Shown: one piece after another, positions 9,992 to 20,203 of the stretch | Position numbering within the stretch: the stretch's first letter is position 1 | How the letters are laid out: each line of letters begins with the position of its first letter | Origin: Sulfuricurvum sp. | Lineage (GTDB): Bacteria; Campylobacterota; Campylobacteria; Campylobacterales; Sulfurimonadaceae | Assembly: GCA_030694265.1 (NCBI GenBank) | Contig: JAUXYP010000002.1 | Coordinates: 310,001-374,000 of the forward strand | DNA length: 64,000 bases | Reading direction: 5' to 3' | Notes under the pieces: model-generated | The model's database searches: none | What the model saw: only the letters and a program-made list of their open reading frames with translations | Told to the model about the DNA's origin: nothing | Program-made: the position numbers and the translations under genes

Positions 9992-10392
9992 TGAGAACGA
10001 CTTTATATTCAGAAGAAAACTTACATCGTATTGCTAAATACCTTGGTTTTGAAAATGAGCCAAAATGGCTTACGATTCGTTTTGCAATTTCTACTTCATT
10101 AGCTCTTGATGAAGCGATCAAGCATAATGATAAGATAGACTTTACAGGCGGTAAAGTTTATGCTTGGGATGTTATTACAGGTAAAGGTAAAAATGAGTTT
10201 CATGGAGAGCAAGCAGACTATCATGACTTGATTGCACTTATAGTTGCCAATAGTGATACTACACAGATGACTGGTGATAAAGATCTTGAAAAAGCTTTAG
10301 AGTATCACTGCGAAAGAGGCTTTAATATTTTAGCCTCTTCATGGAAAGATAAGAGTGATGTGTTTGAATGGTTGGGGCAAGAGTTTAATTAA
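9991..10392 (+). CDS. dndE: DNA phosphorothioation protein DndE
   Basis: A 133-residue protein with the start RTTLYSEENLHRIAKYLGFENEPKWLTIR, typical of DndE in having a small helical fold with conserved basic residues. DndE binds DNA, with reported preference for nicked DNA, and completes the DndCDE modification complex. It starts at the last base of the dndD stop codon. Its 3' end overlaps the convergent dndB-like gene by 4 bp, leaving no room for a terminator between the two operons. Confidence 0.92.
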   Translation: MRTTLYSEENLHRIAKYLGFENEPKWLTIRFAISTSLALDEAIKHNDKIDFTGGKVYAWDVITGKGKNEFHGEQADYHDLIALIVANSDTTQMTGDKDLEKALEYHCERGFNILASSWKDKSDVFEWLGQEFN

Positions 10393-11747
10393 TCTTTTTC
10401 TTTTTTAACATAGTTTGAAACTATCCACATTATTTTTTCATTGATGATATATTGCTTTGTTATATAGTCAACTTGCAATATGTTCATTAATTCTTTTTTC
10501 AATTTTCCTAATGAACCCAAACTTCCGGCTCCTTGGTAATTTTCATAGTTAACGCTATTAATTAATTTTAATTGATTATAAAAATCATCAACTGTAATGT
10601 TTTTAATATTTTCATAATTATCAATTTGATCTTTGTTTTTCAAAATTAAAATAATCAAACTTGGTAAAACCTGCAATATAGCAACAATCCCTATCGCTTT
10701 TGTGAAAACTGTTTTTTCATTTTTCCATAGATTTTTTTCTTTAAATTCATTATCTAACACCTTACTAAATGCTATGACGTAATTCAACAAGTTCTGTAAA
10801 ACAATATACTGTTTATCTTCAGTCTTAAATAACTCAGCATAAATTGGTATTCTCTGAGAAAAATTACCATGTTGTTGTACAAGAATCTCTAATTCTTGTT
10901 GTAAATAGGCTAAAGAAATATACTTTTTAACTTTATTTTTATCTGTCTTTCCATCCGGAAGTATCTTAATTCTACTCTGCAATGGACTATGATCACTAAT
11001 ATTAAGAAAATTAATGTATTCGTAAATTATTCGGCTATTAGTAATATTTTCCAAAAAAGTATTCTTTAAATGTACTAATACTGATTTGTCAACACTTTTT
11101 TGTGTAAAATTTACAGTATAAAAAGTTTCAGCCATTAAATCTGATTTAAATCCAAGTAAAAAAGTGATAGGCACTTCATACAATTTTTTTTCATCAGTTA
11201 ATCCTTTTAAGCCCAAAAATCTATGCTGACCATCTATTACGATTAAACTACCAAATTCGTATGGAATATAAACAACATCTTTACTTATATAAGCACCATC
11301 AAAACTATTAAATCCATTAATCCAATCATTATCTTTGCATTCTTCAATACAAGTACAATTTTCTGGTAAATCTAAATTAAAATCATCAATTTTTTCAGGA
11401 ATGGTTTTTATCTTTCCTCCAACAATAATAGTACTGGGAAGAATTGCATTACTCTCAGTTTTTACGTATTTAGTGATTTCATCTGCTCTTTGCAAATCTG
11501 CAGGTCGGTTGAATGCTTTCTCTTCAATATCATCTTTTTTAGAGAATAAATTTAATACCTTATCAAGTGTCATATCTTGATGATATTTTTTTCTTACTTC
11601 ATCATAATTTACAGGTCTTAGCCTAGCCATAACTTCTAAATTTTCTACAGTCAACTTTCCAATATAAAAAATCTTATCATTTTGATTTATGCTCATAATT
11701 GGCACTTTAATATATTGTTTTTCACCAATATTTATTACATTATTCAT
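10389..11747 (-). CDS. dndB: DGQHR-domain protein, DndB-like
   Basis: A 452-residue protein with the diagnostic IVIDGQHRFLGL motif near the middle and the downstream segment TVNFTQKSVDKS (FTQK-type) found in DndB and related DGQHR proteins. Known DndB proteins regulate the dnd operon and bind phosphorothioated regions. This one is longer than the usual ~360 residues and is not in its usual place before dndC. It is the last gene of the opposite operon, behind dptFGH and a membrane protein, and starts 4 bp inside that gene. A different DGQHR subfamily with another role is possible. Confidence 0.75.
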   Translation of the reverse strand: MNNVINIGEKQYIKVPIMSINQNDKIFYIGKLTVENLEVMARLRPVNYDEVRKKYHQDMTLDKVLNLFSKKDDIEEKAFNRPADLQRADEITKYVKTESNAILPSTIIVGGKIKTIPEKIDDFNLDLPENCTCIEECKDNDWINGFNSFDGAYISKDVVYIPYEFGSLIVIDGQHRFLGLKGLTDEKKLYEVPITFLLGFKSDLMAETFYTVNFTQKSVDKSVLVHLKNTFLENITNSRIIYEYINFLNISDHSPLQSRIKILPDGKTDKNKVKKYISLAYLQQELEILVQQHGNFSQRIPIYAELFKTEDKQYIVLQNLLNYVIAFSKVLDNEFKEKNLWKNEKTVFTKAIGIVAILQVLPSLIILILKNKDQIDNYENIKNITVDDFYNQLKLINSVNYENYQGAGSLGSLGKLKKELMNILQVDYITKQYIINEKIMWIVSNYVKKEKD

Positions 11748-12079
11748 GGTTTTACCCCTTCGATTTTACTAATAGCAACTTTTGCTATTTTAGTTCCTTT
11801 AGTATTAGCATCTTTTTCATCTTTCTTTATGATTTTGATTCCATCTCTTTCATATACAAGTAAAAATTTAAAAAATAATCCAAAAATAATTAACAAAATA
11901 ATTGTGTAAACAGCAAAAATTACATAAAATTTTTGTTCAGAAATATATTGATTTTCGCTTGGAAAAAGAATCTTATCAACTTGCACATAGTATCCACGTG
12001 TAATTATAATAGTTCCGATAACAAAAAGAGTATTACTTTTCAATCCTTTCCATTGAGCAGGGTTGAACCAATCAAGCAT
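11744..12079 (-). CDS. Small membrane protein within the dpt operon, unknown function
   Basis: A 111-residue protein with two predicted membrane helices, around NTLFVIGTIIITRGYY and FYVIFAVYTIILLIIFGLFF, joined by a short polar loop. A basic tail follows (RDGIKIIKKDEK). I do not recognise a family. The start overlaps the dptH stop by 8 bp and the stop overlaps dndB by 4 bp, so it is translated as part of dptF-dptG-dptH-X-dndB. The standard dptFGH set has no membrane protein, so it may be an accessory that places the restriction complex at the membrane; that role is inferred. Confidence 0.7.
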   Translation of the reverse strand: MLDWFNPAQWKGLKSNTLFVIGTIIITRGYYVQVDKILFPSENQYISEQKFYVIFAVYTIILLIIFGLFFKFLLVYERDGIKIIKKDEKDANTKGTKIAKVAISKIEGVKP

Positions 12080-15000
12080 TCTTATCCTTTTCTAGTTCCC
12101 AAAATGCTAAGTCTCGCATTTTATTCATATTCTTCTTTCCATCAACATATATACTAAAATGTTCTTCTAATTGCCTGATTTGGTCCATTAAATTTTCCGC
12201 TTCTGCTTTATTACTTATGTTAAATATTGAACTTACATCTTGAGACTTTATTTTGTCTACCTTGTGAATGATCCATGAAAGAATGTACTCGGTATAGTCA
12301 TTATCTGATGTTTTGAAATGACTAAGTTGTTGCGTAGATAAAATCGTACCTACTCCAAACTCACGACCCTCTTTTAGTATCTTTCTAAGGCTTTCAAAGT
12401 CTTGAGACATAAAGTTGTCTGCTTCATCAACCAGGAGCATCTTTGTCATTTGACGATATCCATTCATCTGAGCAGAAGCTCCTTTTGTTTGCATCTGGGT
12501 ATAGAAGATGTCTAACGTAATAGCAACGATAAGGTTTTGAATATCTGGATCATAGCCTGCAATGTTAATAACCGTCATGCCATCTAACATATCAAATAGA
12601 GATGTGGTATTTCTTGAATCGGGTTCAAAAATTTCAAACGAATTGAGTTTCTCTAGTGCTGCATAAAGTGAGTCGTATGCTACTTTATCTTCATTCGAGT
12701 AAATCTCCCAAATATCGTGAATCGTTGGTGCTGGTTTTGTCCACGTGGATGGATCACTTTTACTAATCCCTTTTTGCTCATACGCTTCCATGATAATACG
12801 ATTTAAATTCGACTGCTGTACTGGCCCCAATCCAAAAGCTTTGGATAGAGTTGTTTTGAATAAGTTCGCAGTATGTACTGGCAATAATGGGCGCGAGCCA
12901 AACAATGAAAGTGGGTTAAAGGGCAGGTGATATGGCTCATGTACTTTCGCATTAGTTGTAGTAACAAATTGATCATCAAGATAATCTTTTGCTTTGTAGT
13001 TGAAAATTAAAATATCAATTGGCAATGAATCAATGTTATTAGACGAATTCTGGATTATTTGAGTAATTACTGATTTGGTGAATTGAGTTTTACCAGTCCC
13101 CATAGTCCCAATGATGGCAGTGTTGGTATTGAGTGTTTTACTACTATCAGTCGGATACCAAAGGATCTCTTTTTTGTTTTCAACATTAGTACCAAACCGT
13201 ATTTGCATCGGAGTGATTGGTTGGCTTATTGTTATAGCTGTTTGGACAGGCAGTTGATTTTGTTCGATTTCTTGCATTGTTGGAATATTATCTACAAATT
13301 GAGGCTTTTCATTTTGCAAGTCTTCAGCGCTATTAAAAGCTACAAAGCTTGCATCTTTTAAAATATAATCCTCATTCGTGCCATACTCACCATTACGCAT
13401 TTTTATTTTTAAACTTTCGTAAGTTTCTTCGAGCATTAATTCTTGATATGAAGAAGGAAGAATGCATTCTAAAATATTTTCTTTTTTACTAAAACTACTC
13501 CATGTTTGCGCGTCTAGGTAAGCAATAACGGCACCTTCACTATAATCGTTTAGCTCAACTAATGGATAGGTCCCTTTTAGAAGTTCTTCTCGATTGGCAT
13601 GTAATGGTTTGAAGTAGTCACTATCAAATACATCATAAAGCTCATACTTTTCTACTTGCATAAATACTTGTCGAATAAAGAGACCTTTTAGCAAGTTGGA
13701 TTTGAATGAGTCTCCATAAAAAAGAAAATCGTAGAAAAATGATTTAAGAGATTTTGCTTGCTGTATAGCCTTGGATAAGCTAGCACTACCTGATTTTACT
13801 TCGACAGGATAGAGGACGACTCCATCCTTTGTAAAACCAACGAGTAATATATCGTCAGAGATGTAACCGATATGTTTTTCATCATTTGTTTGATTTGCAT
13901 TGTAGCGTGAGAAATCACCTTTTGACATGCTAAGACCTACATTGCCAGCAACTCTGATCATTTCAGCTACAGAGAGGGGAACCCATGTGATATTAGGAGC
14001 ATCTACTAGTGCAGTCATATATTTATATGCAGCTATGATACCTCTCTTCTCGCGCTTATTTCTTTCATCTTTTTCGGAAATCATTTTAATGAGCCATTCA
14101 CCATTAAAAGCATTAAATTCTCGAATAATATTTGCACCATCAATACTAGATGAGCTGCTGTTTTTTGAGTTACTATTTCTTACTACATTGGCATAGAGCT
14201 CTTTTTGTGCTGTAACGGTAATGGCATCATAGTTTGCTGATGAGCTGTACTGATCTGAATAATGGATGAGGATAAGATCTTTTTCGTTACTAAAAAAGTC
14301 TAGGGTAACTTTGGGATCAATGATCACTGTCCATAGAGCATTTTCATACGACTGTTTGAGAAGCTCTTTAAAGCGATCGCTGATCATTAGAGAGATTACT
14401 TCGTCTTCGTCACAAGGGGTACCTGATTCAAAGGCAGCTCTTTGAAGGGCATTATAGATTTTTGCTACTTTTAGATGTTTCTCCTCTGATATATCAATAT
14501 GTTTTAGACCAAAGCCACTGTAATAATAACTATCCTCTTTTTCAGAGCTTTCTCCAGAGATAAGACCATTACAAACCAATCCCGATTTACGATCATTTAC
14601 TTTAGGTGTTTTGACTTGAACTTTTTCGTTGTTTTTAAATAGGGACAGATGACAATAACTTTGTTTTTCATTTAGTAAGTGCTTGCTATAGGTGATATGG
14701 GTTCGCATCACATCGATAATTGTTTCTGCGTTTTGATTGAGTTTGTATTTATTTTTTAACTCTTCATAACTATTAGTATCTGCAAAGATATCAAAAGCAG
14801 TTTCTTGATACTTTTTATCATAGAGGTTGATAATAATCTTTTTTGGGTTAGTCTCAAAGGTGTTTTTATAGTAGTCTAGGAGTCCTTTAAAAACTTCGCT
14901 ATTTGAACTGTTGTTGATACTGTTGATGATAAGTGGAGCATCATGTCTGAATTCAAAGAGTTGTTCAAAAGCTTTGATAAACTCTAAAATCTTTTCTGTT

Positions 15001-17132
15001 GTCAACTTAGCAACATACCCAAATTCATTCTCTTCGTTAGGTATAAATTCCAGCCATAATTGATCATGTGTAACTACTTTTGTATAGGCATATTGATCGT
15101 TTCCTTTATAGAGGTATGGAAAAAGACCTTTAGGATTTAATCGTTCGAGGGTGACATCTGCTAAATCTTTATAACTATTACTTGTATCACTTACTACAGT
15201 GTTTCGTAGGTGTAATACATAGGCGAGTATTAAAGGAGAGAAGGGGGAGAGATACTCTTTGCCTTCGATATCTACTTTTCCTATGTTAAACATATGCTTT
15301 TGCTGGTCTGTGAAAGCTTTATGATTTTGAACTTTTTGCATGTAATGATGGAAACTATCTACAAACTTCGATGCTATTTCACACAAGCCATCATCCCATG
15401 CACATAGAGATGGGGTCGTCTTATTAACTTTAAAGTACTCTAGGAGTGATAAAAAGTTTACATGAATATCTTTATCTATATCCACTAGTAGTGAAACTTC
15501 CAGAGGGTTCTGTTTTTTATAAAAGATAGTTTCATTGATGAATGATTGCTCTAGCTCTACAAAAGTGAGTCGTTCAGCTATTAATGGGGATTCGCGATTA
15601 TCTAAAATAGCTTTATTTGAGTTTTGCTTGAACTCGGCATTAATACCCTGTGTAAATAGCTGATCCAATCTATCTTGATTAAAAATAAGAGGAATTGAAA
15701 AACCCTCCTTCTCTTTTTCCCCTTCAACTTTAAGCTTAAGAGCATCCGTACCATTGGTTATAGAAAACGCTACTTCATCATTAGCATTGTAAAAATTCTC
15801 TATGTCTATGCGAGGGTGCTTGATAATATCAATAACATCATCATCATTTGTAAGTTCATATTTTTCTTGATCAGAGTTTGAAAAGTTTAAATCAAAGTGA
15901 TTGAGTTGCAGCAAGATCTCTTGCTTATTTGTATTAACTATAAAATGGTTTTTGATGGTATCTAAGTTAAATGAATCTTTTTTTAGTATAAGAATTTTAA
16001 ACGTATGTGTATCTGCTGACTTGGCTCCATTGAGCTTTAATTTGAAATATAATGGTTTGTAGTCAAAAGGAATATTAACCTCTAATGTTCTAGAAATTCC
16101 CATGTATTTAAACGGTGTAGCTTTTTCCAACTCTTTATTATCAAGGATTTTGAATTGCTCTTGTTGAATACGATCACCTTTAAATTTAAAAAAGAGTGAT
16201 AGATTATTTTCATCTGTAAAAATAATGATATTTTTTATACGTTTTCCACTAGCTGTATCACTTTCACTTCTTATTTCTTTTTCACTATAGTTAACATTCA
16301 GATACTCAAAAGAGATTGTTTCACCGCGATTTTTATCAAGTTCTTTAGTAAGCTTATTGTAAGTGACATCTTCCCAGTCGTTCATAATGAAATGTTTATC
16401 TATAAACTCAGGTGAATATTGTTTGAGTTTATCTTCTAATTCAGATGAAAAGTTTATAACATTTGTTTCTATTTCATCGTGCAGTTTTTGATTATTTTCG
16501 AGGCGTTTTTTTATAACTTCAGACTTATCTTCTTTAAGAAGATCAATATCATCAAAAAGTCCTAGTTCTTTAAAAACAATTCTGTCGTTGATTATGGAGT
16601 TATAAATCGAATAGTAGCCAAATGCTGATTGTTGCTCTTCTTTGATGATATTTGTTTGGATTTTCATCAATTCTTTAAAGAGTGTGCGATTAGATGTTTT
16701 GGAAGTTATTAAATCATTGAGATATTTTTCGACAGAAGAAGCATGAAACGGTCCTCCACTAGAAGCCAAATCAGTTGCACTGTTAAGCACAGTATCTAGA
16801 CGACTTTTATGTAACACTAAAAGAGCGCACCCATGAAAGACCTCTTCAGGGCGAGATACTGCATCTCTTAGACCTGATATGAAATTTTCATTCATTGTAT
16901 TTTCAACGTCATTAACGTAAACAAGTTTTATTGAATTAATCTCAATATAGGGAAGTAAAGTTTTCTCATAAATAATTGTTCCTGATTGGGAAACGTTTAG
17001 TGCTTCAATGAGTGAAGTTATATTTGTTGAATCATCCGAATGAAACCTATATCTATAGCCAGATTTTATTCTATCGCCAAGCCAAGCCTCTAAACGCTCT
17101 ACTAAGAAAATATTAAATTGTTGGTTTGACAT
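12072..17132 (-). CDS. dptH: Phosphorothioation-dependent restriction protein DptH (DndH), HerA/FtsK-like ATPase
   Basis: A very large protein (1686 residues from the ATG at 17132). I prefer this start over 17165 because GGAG lies 9 bp upstream. The C-terminal third carries a RecA-type motor domain: Walker A TAIIGTMGTGKTQFTKSV and Walker B KMLLVDEADNFM, then STQQLSHFK (sensor). A segment near the middle, VGFTKDGVVLYPVEVKSGSAS, has the D...E-V-K order of a PD-(D/E)xK nuclease. DptFGH restricts DNA that lacks phosphorothioate. The size and order after dptG match the known system. Confidence 0.9.
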   Translation of the reverse strand: MSNQQFNIFLVERLEAWLGDRIKSGYRYRFHSDDSTNITSLIEALNVSQSGTIIYEKTLLPYIEINSIKLVYVNDVENTMNENFISGLRDAVSRPEEVFHGCALLVLHKSRLDTVLNSATDLASSGGPFHASSVEKYLNDLITSKTSNRTLFKELMKIQTNIIKEEQQSAFGYYSIYNSIINDRIVFKELGLFDDIDLLKEDKSEVIKKRLENNQKLHDEIETNVINFSSELEDKLKQYSPEFIDKHFIMNDWEDVTYNKLTKELDKNRGETISFEYLNVNYSEKEIRSESDTASGKRIKNIIIFTDENNLSLFFKFKGDRIQQEQFKILDNKELEKATPFKYMGISRTLEVNIPFDYKPLYFKLKLNGAKSADTHTFKILILKKDSFNLDTIKNHFIVNTNKQEILLQLNHFDLNFSNSDQEKYELTNDDDVIDIIKHPRIDIENFYNANDEVAFSITNGTDALKLKVEGEKEKEGFSIPLIFNQDRLDQLFTQGINAEFKQNSNKAILDNRESPLIAERLTFVELEQSFINETIFYKKQNPLEVSLLVDIDKDIHVNFLSLLEYFKVNKTTPSLCAWDDGLCEIASKFVDSFHHYMQKVQNHKAFTDQQKHMFNIGKVDIEGKEYLSPFSPLILAYVLHLRNTVVSDTSNSYKDLADVTLERLNPKGLFPYLYKGNDQYAYTKVVTHDQLWLEFIPNEENEFGYVAKLTTEKILEFIKAFEQLFEFRHDAPLIINSINNSSNSEVFKGLLDYYKNTFETNPKKIIINLYDKKYQETAFDIFADTNSYEELKNKYKLNQNAETIIDVMRTHITYSKHLLNEKQSYCHLSLFKNNEKVQVKTPKVNDRKSGLVCNGLISGESSEKEDSYYYSGFGLKHIDISEEKHLKVAKIYNALQRAAFESGTPCDEDEVISLMISDRFKELLKQSYENALWTVIIDPKVTLDFFSNEKDLILIHYSDQYSSSANYDAITVTAQKELYANVVRNSNSKNSSSSSIDGANIIREFNAFNGEWLIKMISEKDERNKREKRGIIAAYKYMTALVDAPNITWVPLSVAEMIRVAGNVGLSMSKGDFSRYNANQTNDEKHIGYISDDILLVGFTKDGVVLYPVEVKSGSASLSKAIQQAKSLKSFFYDFLFYGDSFKSNLLKGLFIRQVFMQVEKYELYDVFDSDYFKPLHANREELLKGTYPLVELNDYSEGAVIAYLDAQTWSSFSKKENILECILPSSYQELMLEETYESLKIKMRNGEYGTNEDYILKDASFVAFNSAEDLQNEKPQFVDNIPTMQEIEQNQLPVQTAITISQPITPMQIRFGTNVENKKEILWYPTDSSKTLNTNTAIIGTMGTGKTQFTKSVITQIIQNSSNNIDSLPIDILIFNYKAKDYLDDQFVTTTNAKVHEPYHLPFNPLSLFGSRPLLPVHTANLFKTTLSKAFGLGPVQQSNLNRIIMEAYEQKGISKSDPSTWTKPAPTIHDIWEIYSNEDKVAYDSLYAALEKLNSFEIFEPDSRNTTSLFDMLDGMTVINIAGYDPDIQNLIVAITLDIFYTQMQTKGASAQMNGYRQMTKMLLVDEADNFMSQDFESLRKILKEGREFGVGTILSTQQLSHFKTSDNDYTEYILSWIIHKVDKIKSQDVSSIFNISNKAEAENLMDQIRQLEEHFSIYVDGKKNMNKMRDLAFWELEKDKNA

Positions 17133-18420
17133 ATACTGCGTCTCCACTATCACTTTTTCTATCAATATTCCCTACGCGTTCAAACAGCTCTAATAGTGCA
17201 TCTTGTGATTTTGCATCGAAGTACACTCCGCGATCTTTAAACTCAGCTATAAGGTCTTGAAAACGTAGATGTAGTTTATCTGCTATAGATAAGTTGGTGA
17301 GTAGCAAGATAGTGTCTTGATCCATAACCAGTACTTTGCCTGAGCGACCTCGGACTTGAAAAAAGAATCTAGCTATTTGGTTCTCAAAAGCTGTTAAAAA
17401 TCTATCAAGTACAGCTTTCTTGTCTGTTCGAAACTGCTCAACTGTGGTGTTGAGTAAATTTTGTAAAGCATCTTTAATGCTACTTGATAAAGATAAGTCT
17501 GCAATCATAGATTTTGCTTGTCTATAACTTCTGCGGAGATCATCTAAAGCCTTTACATTATCCTCACTGAGTTCAATGTCTTTAAAGTTAAAATATTTAA
17601 GTGACTCGTCTTCTATTACTGTGGATAAATTTTCAAGTAAAGACAGATAAGGAAATAAATTTCTTACTTTTGCTGCTAATAGCTTATAGCCATGATTCGT
17701 TAGATTTTTTCGCTCTGAACTTGCTTTTTCATGATTTAAAATAAAGTATACTTTTTGTGGTGATGGTTTTTCTATTGCATTATCATGTAGATTTAATGCT
17801 AATTGAGATGAATAGGTAAACATATAAAATTTTAAAAACCTGTCAATTTGAGCATGAAAATAGTGTTGGTTTTTTAATAAATAGTTAAAGTCTTGAGTAA
17901 AAGTGTCATCCAAAAACTCAATATAGGAACTAGTCTGTAGGTCATGCTTTTTATCAATGGTATATGTATTGAAGAGATTGAAAATATCTTGTTCGATAAA
18001 ATTTAATTGTTGCGTTTGGCTTATGCTTGTCTCGACTGGTTGAAGCATTTGAGAAAAGAGTGAAAAGGCTTTTTTTGTTTTGGTGTCTATTTTAGGAGTG
18101 GAAAGATACATGAGCGGAGTAAGTGGAGTAAGCTTGTCCTTTGCAAAGTAGATATTTTTGACAATTTCAACATGCTTTTTTTTATCTATTTTTTCTTCAA
18201 AATGGATCAGTACTTTCTCAATAAAGTCTTCTGAAGAAAAATCTTTTGCTAATTGTTTGTTGAACTTGAGTCCAACGAGTTGACCTGTCAAATCATTTGT
18301 ATCAAAGGCATTTTGAATATTAGCATTTTCATTAGTAGTTAATGGAAAATATTTGGGTGCAGTTTTATTGTCTTTGTGAATATGATTCACATTGATTGCT
18401 TTAAGCTTATCAATTAACAT
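17113..18420 (-). CDS. dptG: Phosphorothioation-dependent restriction protein DptG (DndG)
   Basis: A 435-residue protein starting at the ATG at 18420, which has GAGG 9 bp upstream; the reading frame also allows a TTG at 18429. Sequence features are modest: mixed helical composition, many lysines and aspartates, and no recognisable catalytic motif. I identify it as DptG from its place between dptF and dptH, its length and the overlap pattern (11 bp with dptF, 20 bp with dptH). In the known system DptG is required together with F and H for restriction. Confidence 0.85.
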   Translation of the reverse strand: MLIDKLKAINVNHIHKDNKTAPKYFPLTTNENANIQNAFDTNDLTGQLVGLKFNKQLAKDFSSEDFIEKVLIHFEEKIDKKKHVEIVKNIYFAKDKLTPLTPLMYLSTPKIDTKTKKAFSLFSQMLQPVETSISQTQQLNFIEQDIFNLFNTYTIDKKHDLQTSSYIEFLDDTFTQDFNYLLKNQHYFHAQIDRFLKFYMFTYSSQLALNLHDNAIEKPSPQKVYFILNHEKASSERKNLTNHGYKLLAAKVRNLFPYLSLLENLSTVIEDESLKYFNFKDIELSEDNVKALDDLRRSYRQAKSMIADLSLSSSIKDALQNLLNTTVEQFRTDKKAVLDRFLTAFENQIARFFFQVRGRSGKVLVMDQDTILLLTNLSIADKLHLRFQDLIAEFKDRGVYFDAKSQDALLELFERVGNIDRKSDSGDAVYVKPTI

Positions 18421-20005
18421 GTTCAACAACCTCTATTTCATCGGTATTATTTGTAAATGTGATCTCGTTTTGTTCTTTCATAAATACCAAAACATCTGTG
18501 CTTTTTATCTTGTCGGATATCTTTTCCAAAAGTTCTTCAAAAATAATTATGCTATTCCTATCATGTTTATTGGGACGATATCCCTGATTGATGGATAAAA
18601 CCATTTTATACATACTAAGAGAAATTGTGATTGTATCGATAGGATGATCATTAACTTTTAAAGCACATTTAAAACTATTGATTGAAGTATCAGTTATCTT
18701 TTTTAAGGCCTCAGAGTCCTGTTGAATTTTAATCTGAGTACAGATGTGGTAACTGTTTAAATATGAAAAAGTAAAAAGATTTTTCTCTGTTAGTTGTGGA
18801 GCATGTTTATTCGCATAAGAAAATATTGCTTTTCTCATTTCTTTGTAAAAATTATTGATTATTAATTTATTGTCACTACGACTATTATTCGCTGATATTA
18901 AGCGAATAAATTCTAAAGTAGCTTCATCATTATAATCTTCTGAAAATTTTTTATGATAGTTGCTTGAGCATTCTGATTTTCTAAAAAGAAAAAATGTTCT
19001 AATTAGGGTGTGAGGATCGTTAGACCTAAGCATAGGCTCTTTGCATACAGTATTAAACTGTTCTATAAATGTTTCTAACTCAATATCGTTCTTTTTACTT
19101 GAACGTTCCAATATGAATGTATCAAGTTGTTTCGTGCGATAGAGTATAGGGTCTTCTTTCCTTATGTTCTGAATGATTGCATTAGTATCATCTTCAAAGA
19201 GCTGATCTATTAAAAGCTTAGGACCCTTCAGTACAGTATAGATAAAATCAATAATGCCTCGTGTTGTTAAGAACTGATCATATTTTAGATGTATAGTAAC
19301 GAGCAGTTCAACAATGGAAGATTGTATAGCTTCAATACCAAGAAGTTTGAAATTTTGATGAACAGTGGTGTGGATATTGTTTTTTAAGTCTTCATCAAAG
19401 GCACTATAGAAAGGATTATTACTTGATTGTAATGTGATTTTATTTAGTAAATTATGTATGAATGATGAGCTTATAGCATTGTCAGTCATCTCAAATTTTG
19501 GATAATCCTCAAAATTTATAAATGTTATTTTTTCCGATTGCTCTTTATCATTAATATAGATAGTGATTGCATTTTTAATGTCATAGTGCTCGTCACTACC
19601 TTCTCGAGAGAAATTGAGTAAGATACCTATGTTAATACCGACTACTAAAGACTTGTTGCCGTTTTTAAAGTGAGTAAAAACTTCATCTAAAGCTTCGATT
19701 GCTGTTTGATCAGGTCGAAAACTATGTGTTGCGTCAATGTGAGTATCGTAGTTGTCTTTGTAAGTCTTTTGATTATTTCCAATGATGGCAGACTTACCAT
19801 CTCCACTACTACCAGATAAAAATATTATTGTTTTTGATTCTTTTTTTTCTTCAAGTAGCTTTCTGTAATCTTTTTCAATATCAGTTTCTATGTATAGGTA
19901 ATCAAAAATATTTTTAGATTCTAAGTCAAGTGCTAACTTAGGAGTATAGACCGCATCGGGTGATGACTTGGATAGTTTTTCAATGATAGTGATTAATTGA
20001 CTCAT
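18410..20005 (-). CDS. dptF: Phosphorothioation-dependent restriction protein DptF (DndF)
   Basis: A 531-residue P-loop ATPase. The Walker A IIFLSGSSGDGKSAIIG lies around residue 60, followed by the THSFRPDQTAIEALDEVF segment typical of DptF. The start ATG at 20005 has AGGA 6 bp upstream. It is the first gene of the minus-strand operon dptF-dptG-dptH-X-dndB. The 198 bp upstream, to the recombinase gene, is AT-rich; a TATAAA-like box is present but no confident promoter can be called. Confidence 0.9.
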   Translation of the reverse strand: MSQLITIIEKLSKSSPDAVYTPKLALDLESKNIFDYLYIETDIEKDYRKLLEEKKESKTIIFLSGSSGDGKSAIIGNNQKTYKDNYDTHIDATHSFRPDQTAIEALDEVFTHFKNGNKSLVVGINIGILLNFSREGSDEHYDIKNAITIYINDKEQSEKITFINFEDYPKFEMTDNAISSSFIHNLLNKITLQSSNNPFYSAFDEDLKNNIHTTVHQNFKLLGIEAIQSSIVELLVTIHLKYDQFLTTRGIIDFIYTVLKGPKLLIDQLFEDDTNAIIQNIRKEDPILYRTKQLDTFILERSSKKNDIELETFIEQFNTVCKEPMLRSNDPHTLIRTFFLFRKSECSSNYHKKFSEDYNDEATLEFIRLISANNSRSDNKLIINNFYKEMRKAIFSYANKHAPQLTEKNLFTFSYLNSYHICTQIKIQQDSEALKKITDTSINSFKCALKVNDHPIDTITISLSMYKMVLSINQGYRPNKHDRNSIIIFEELLEKISDKIKSTDVLVFMKEQNEITFTNNTDEIEVVEHVN

Positions 20006-20203
20006 GATTTCCTATAGGTCCAAAAATAGTAGTAATGTGGCATTCTAATCATTTTTATATTTAAAGAAGTTTGTACGTGATAATTTTGAACAAGTTGTGA
20101 ATATATAAAATATTTTTGTTACCAATTGTTATTTAATGAGGATAATTTTGGAGAGAAACATGATGATATGATAGGAGGGTATAAAAAAGATTTACAAACT
20201 AAA

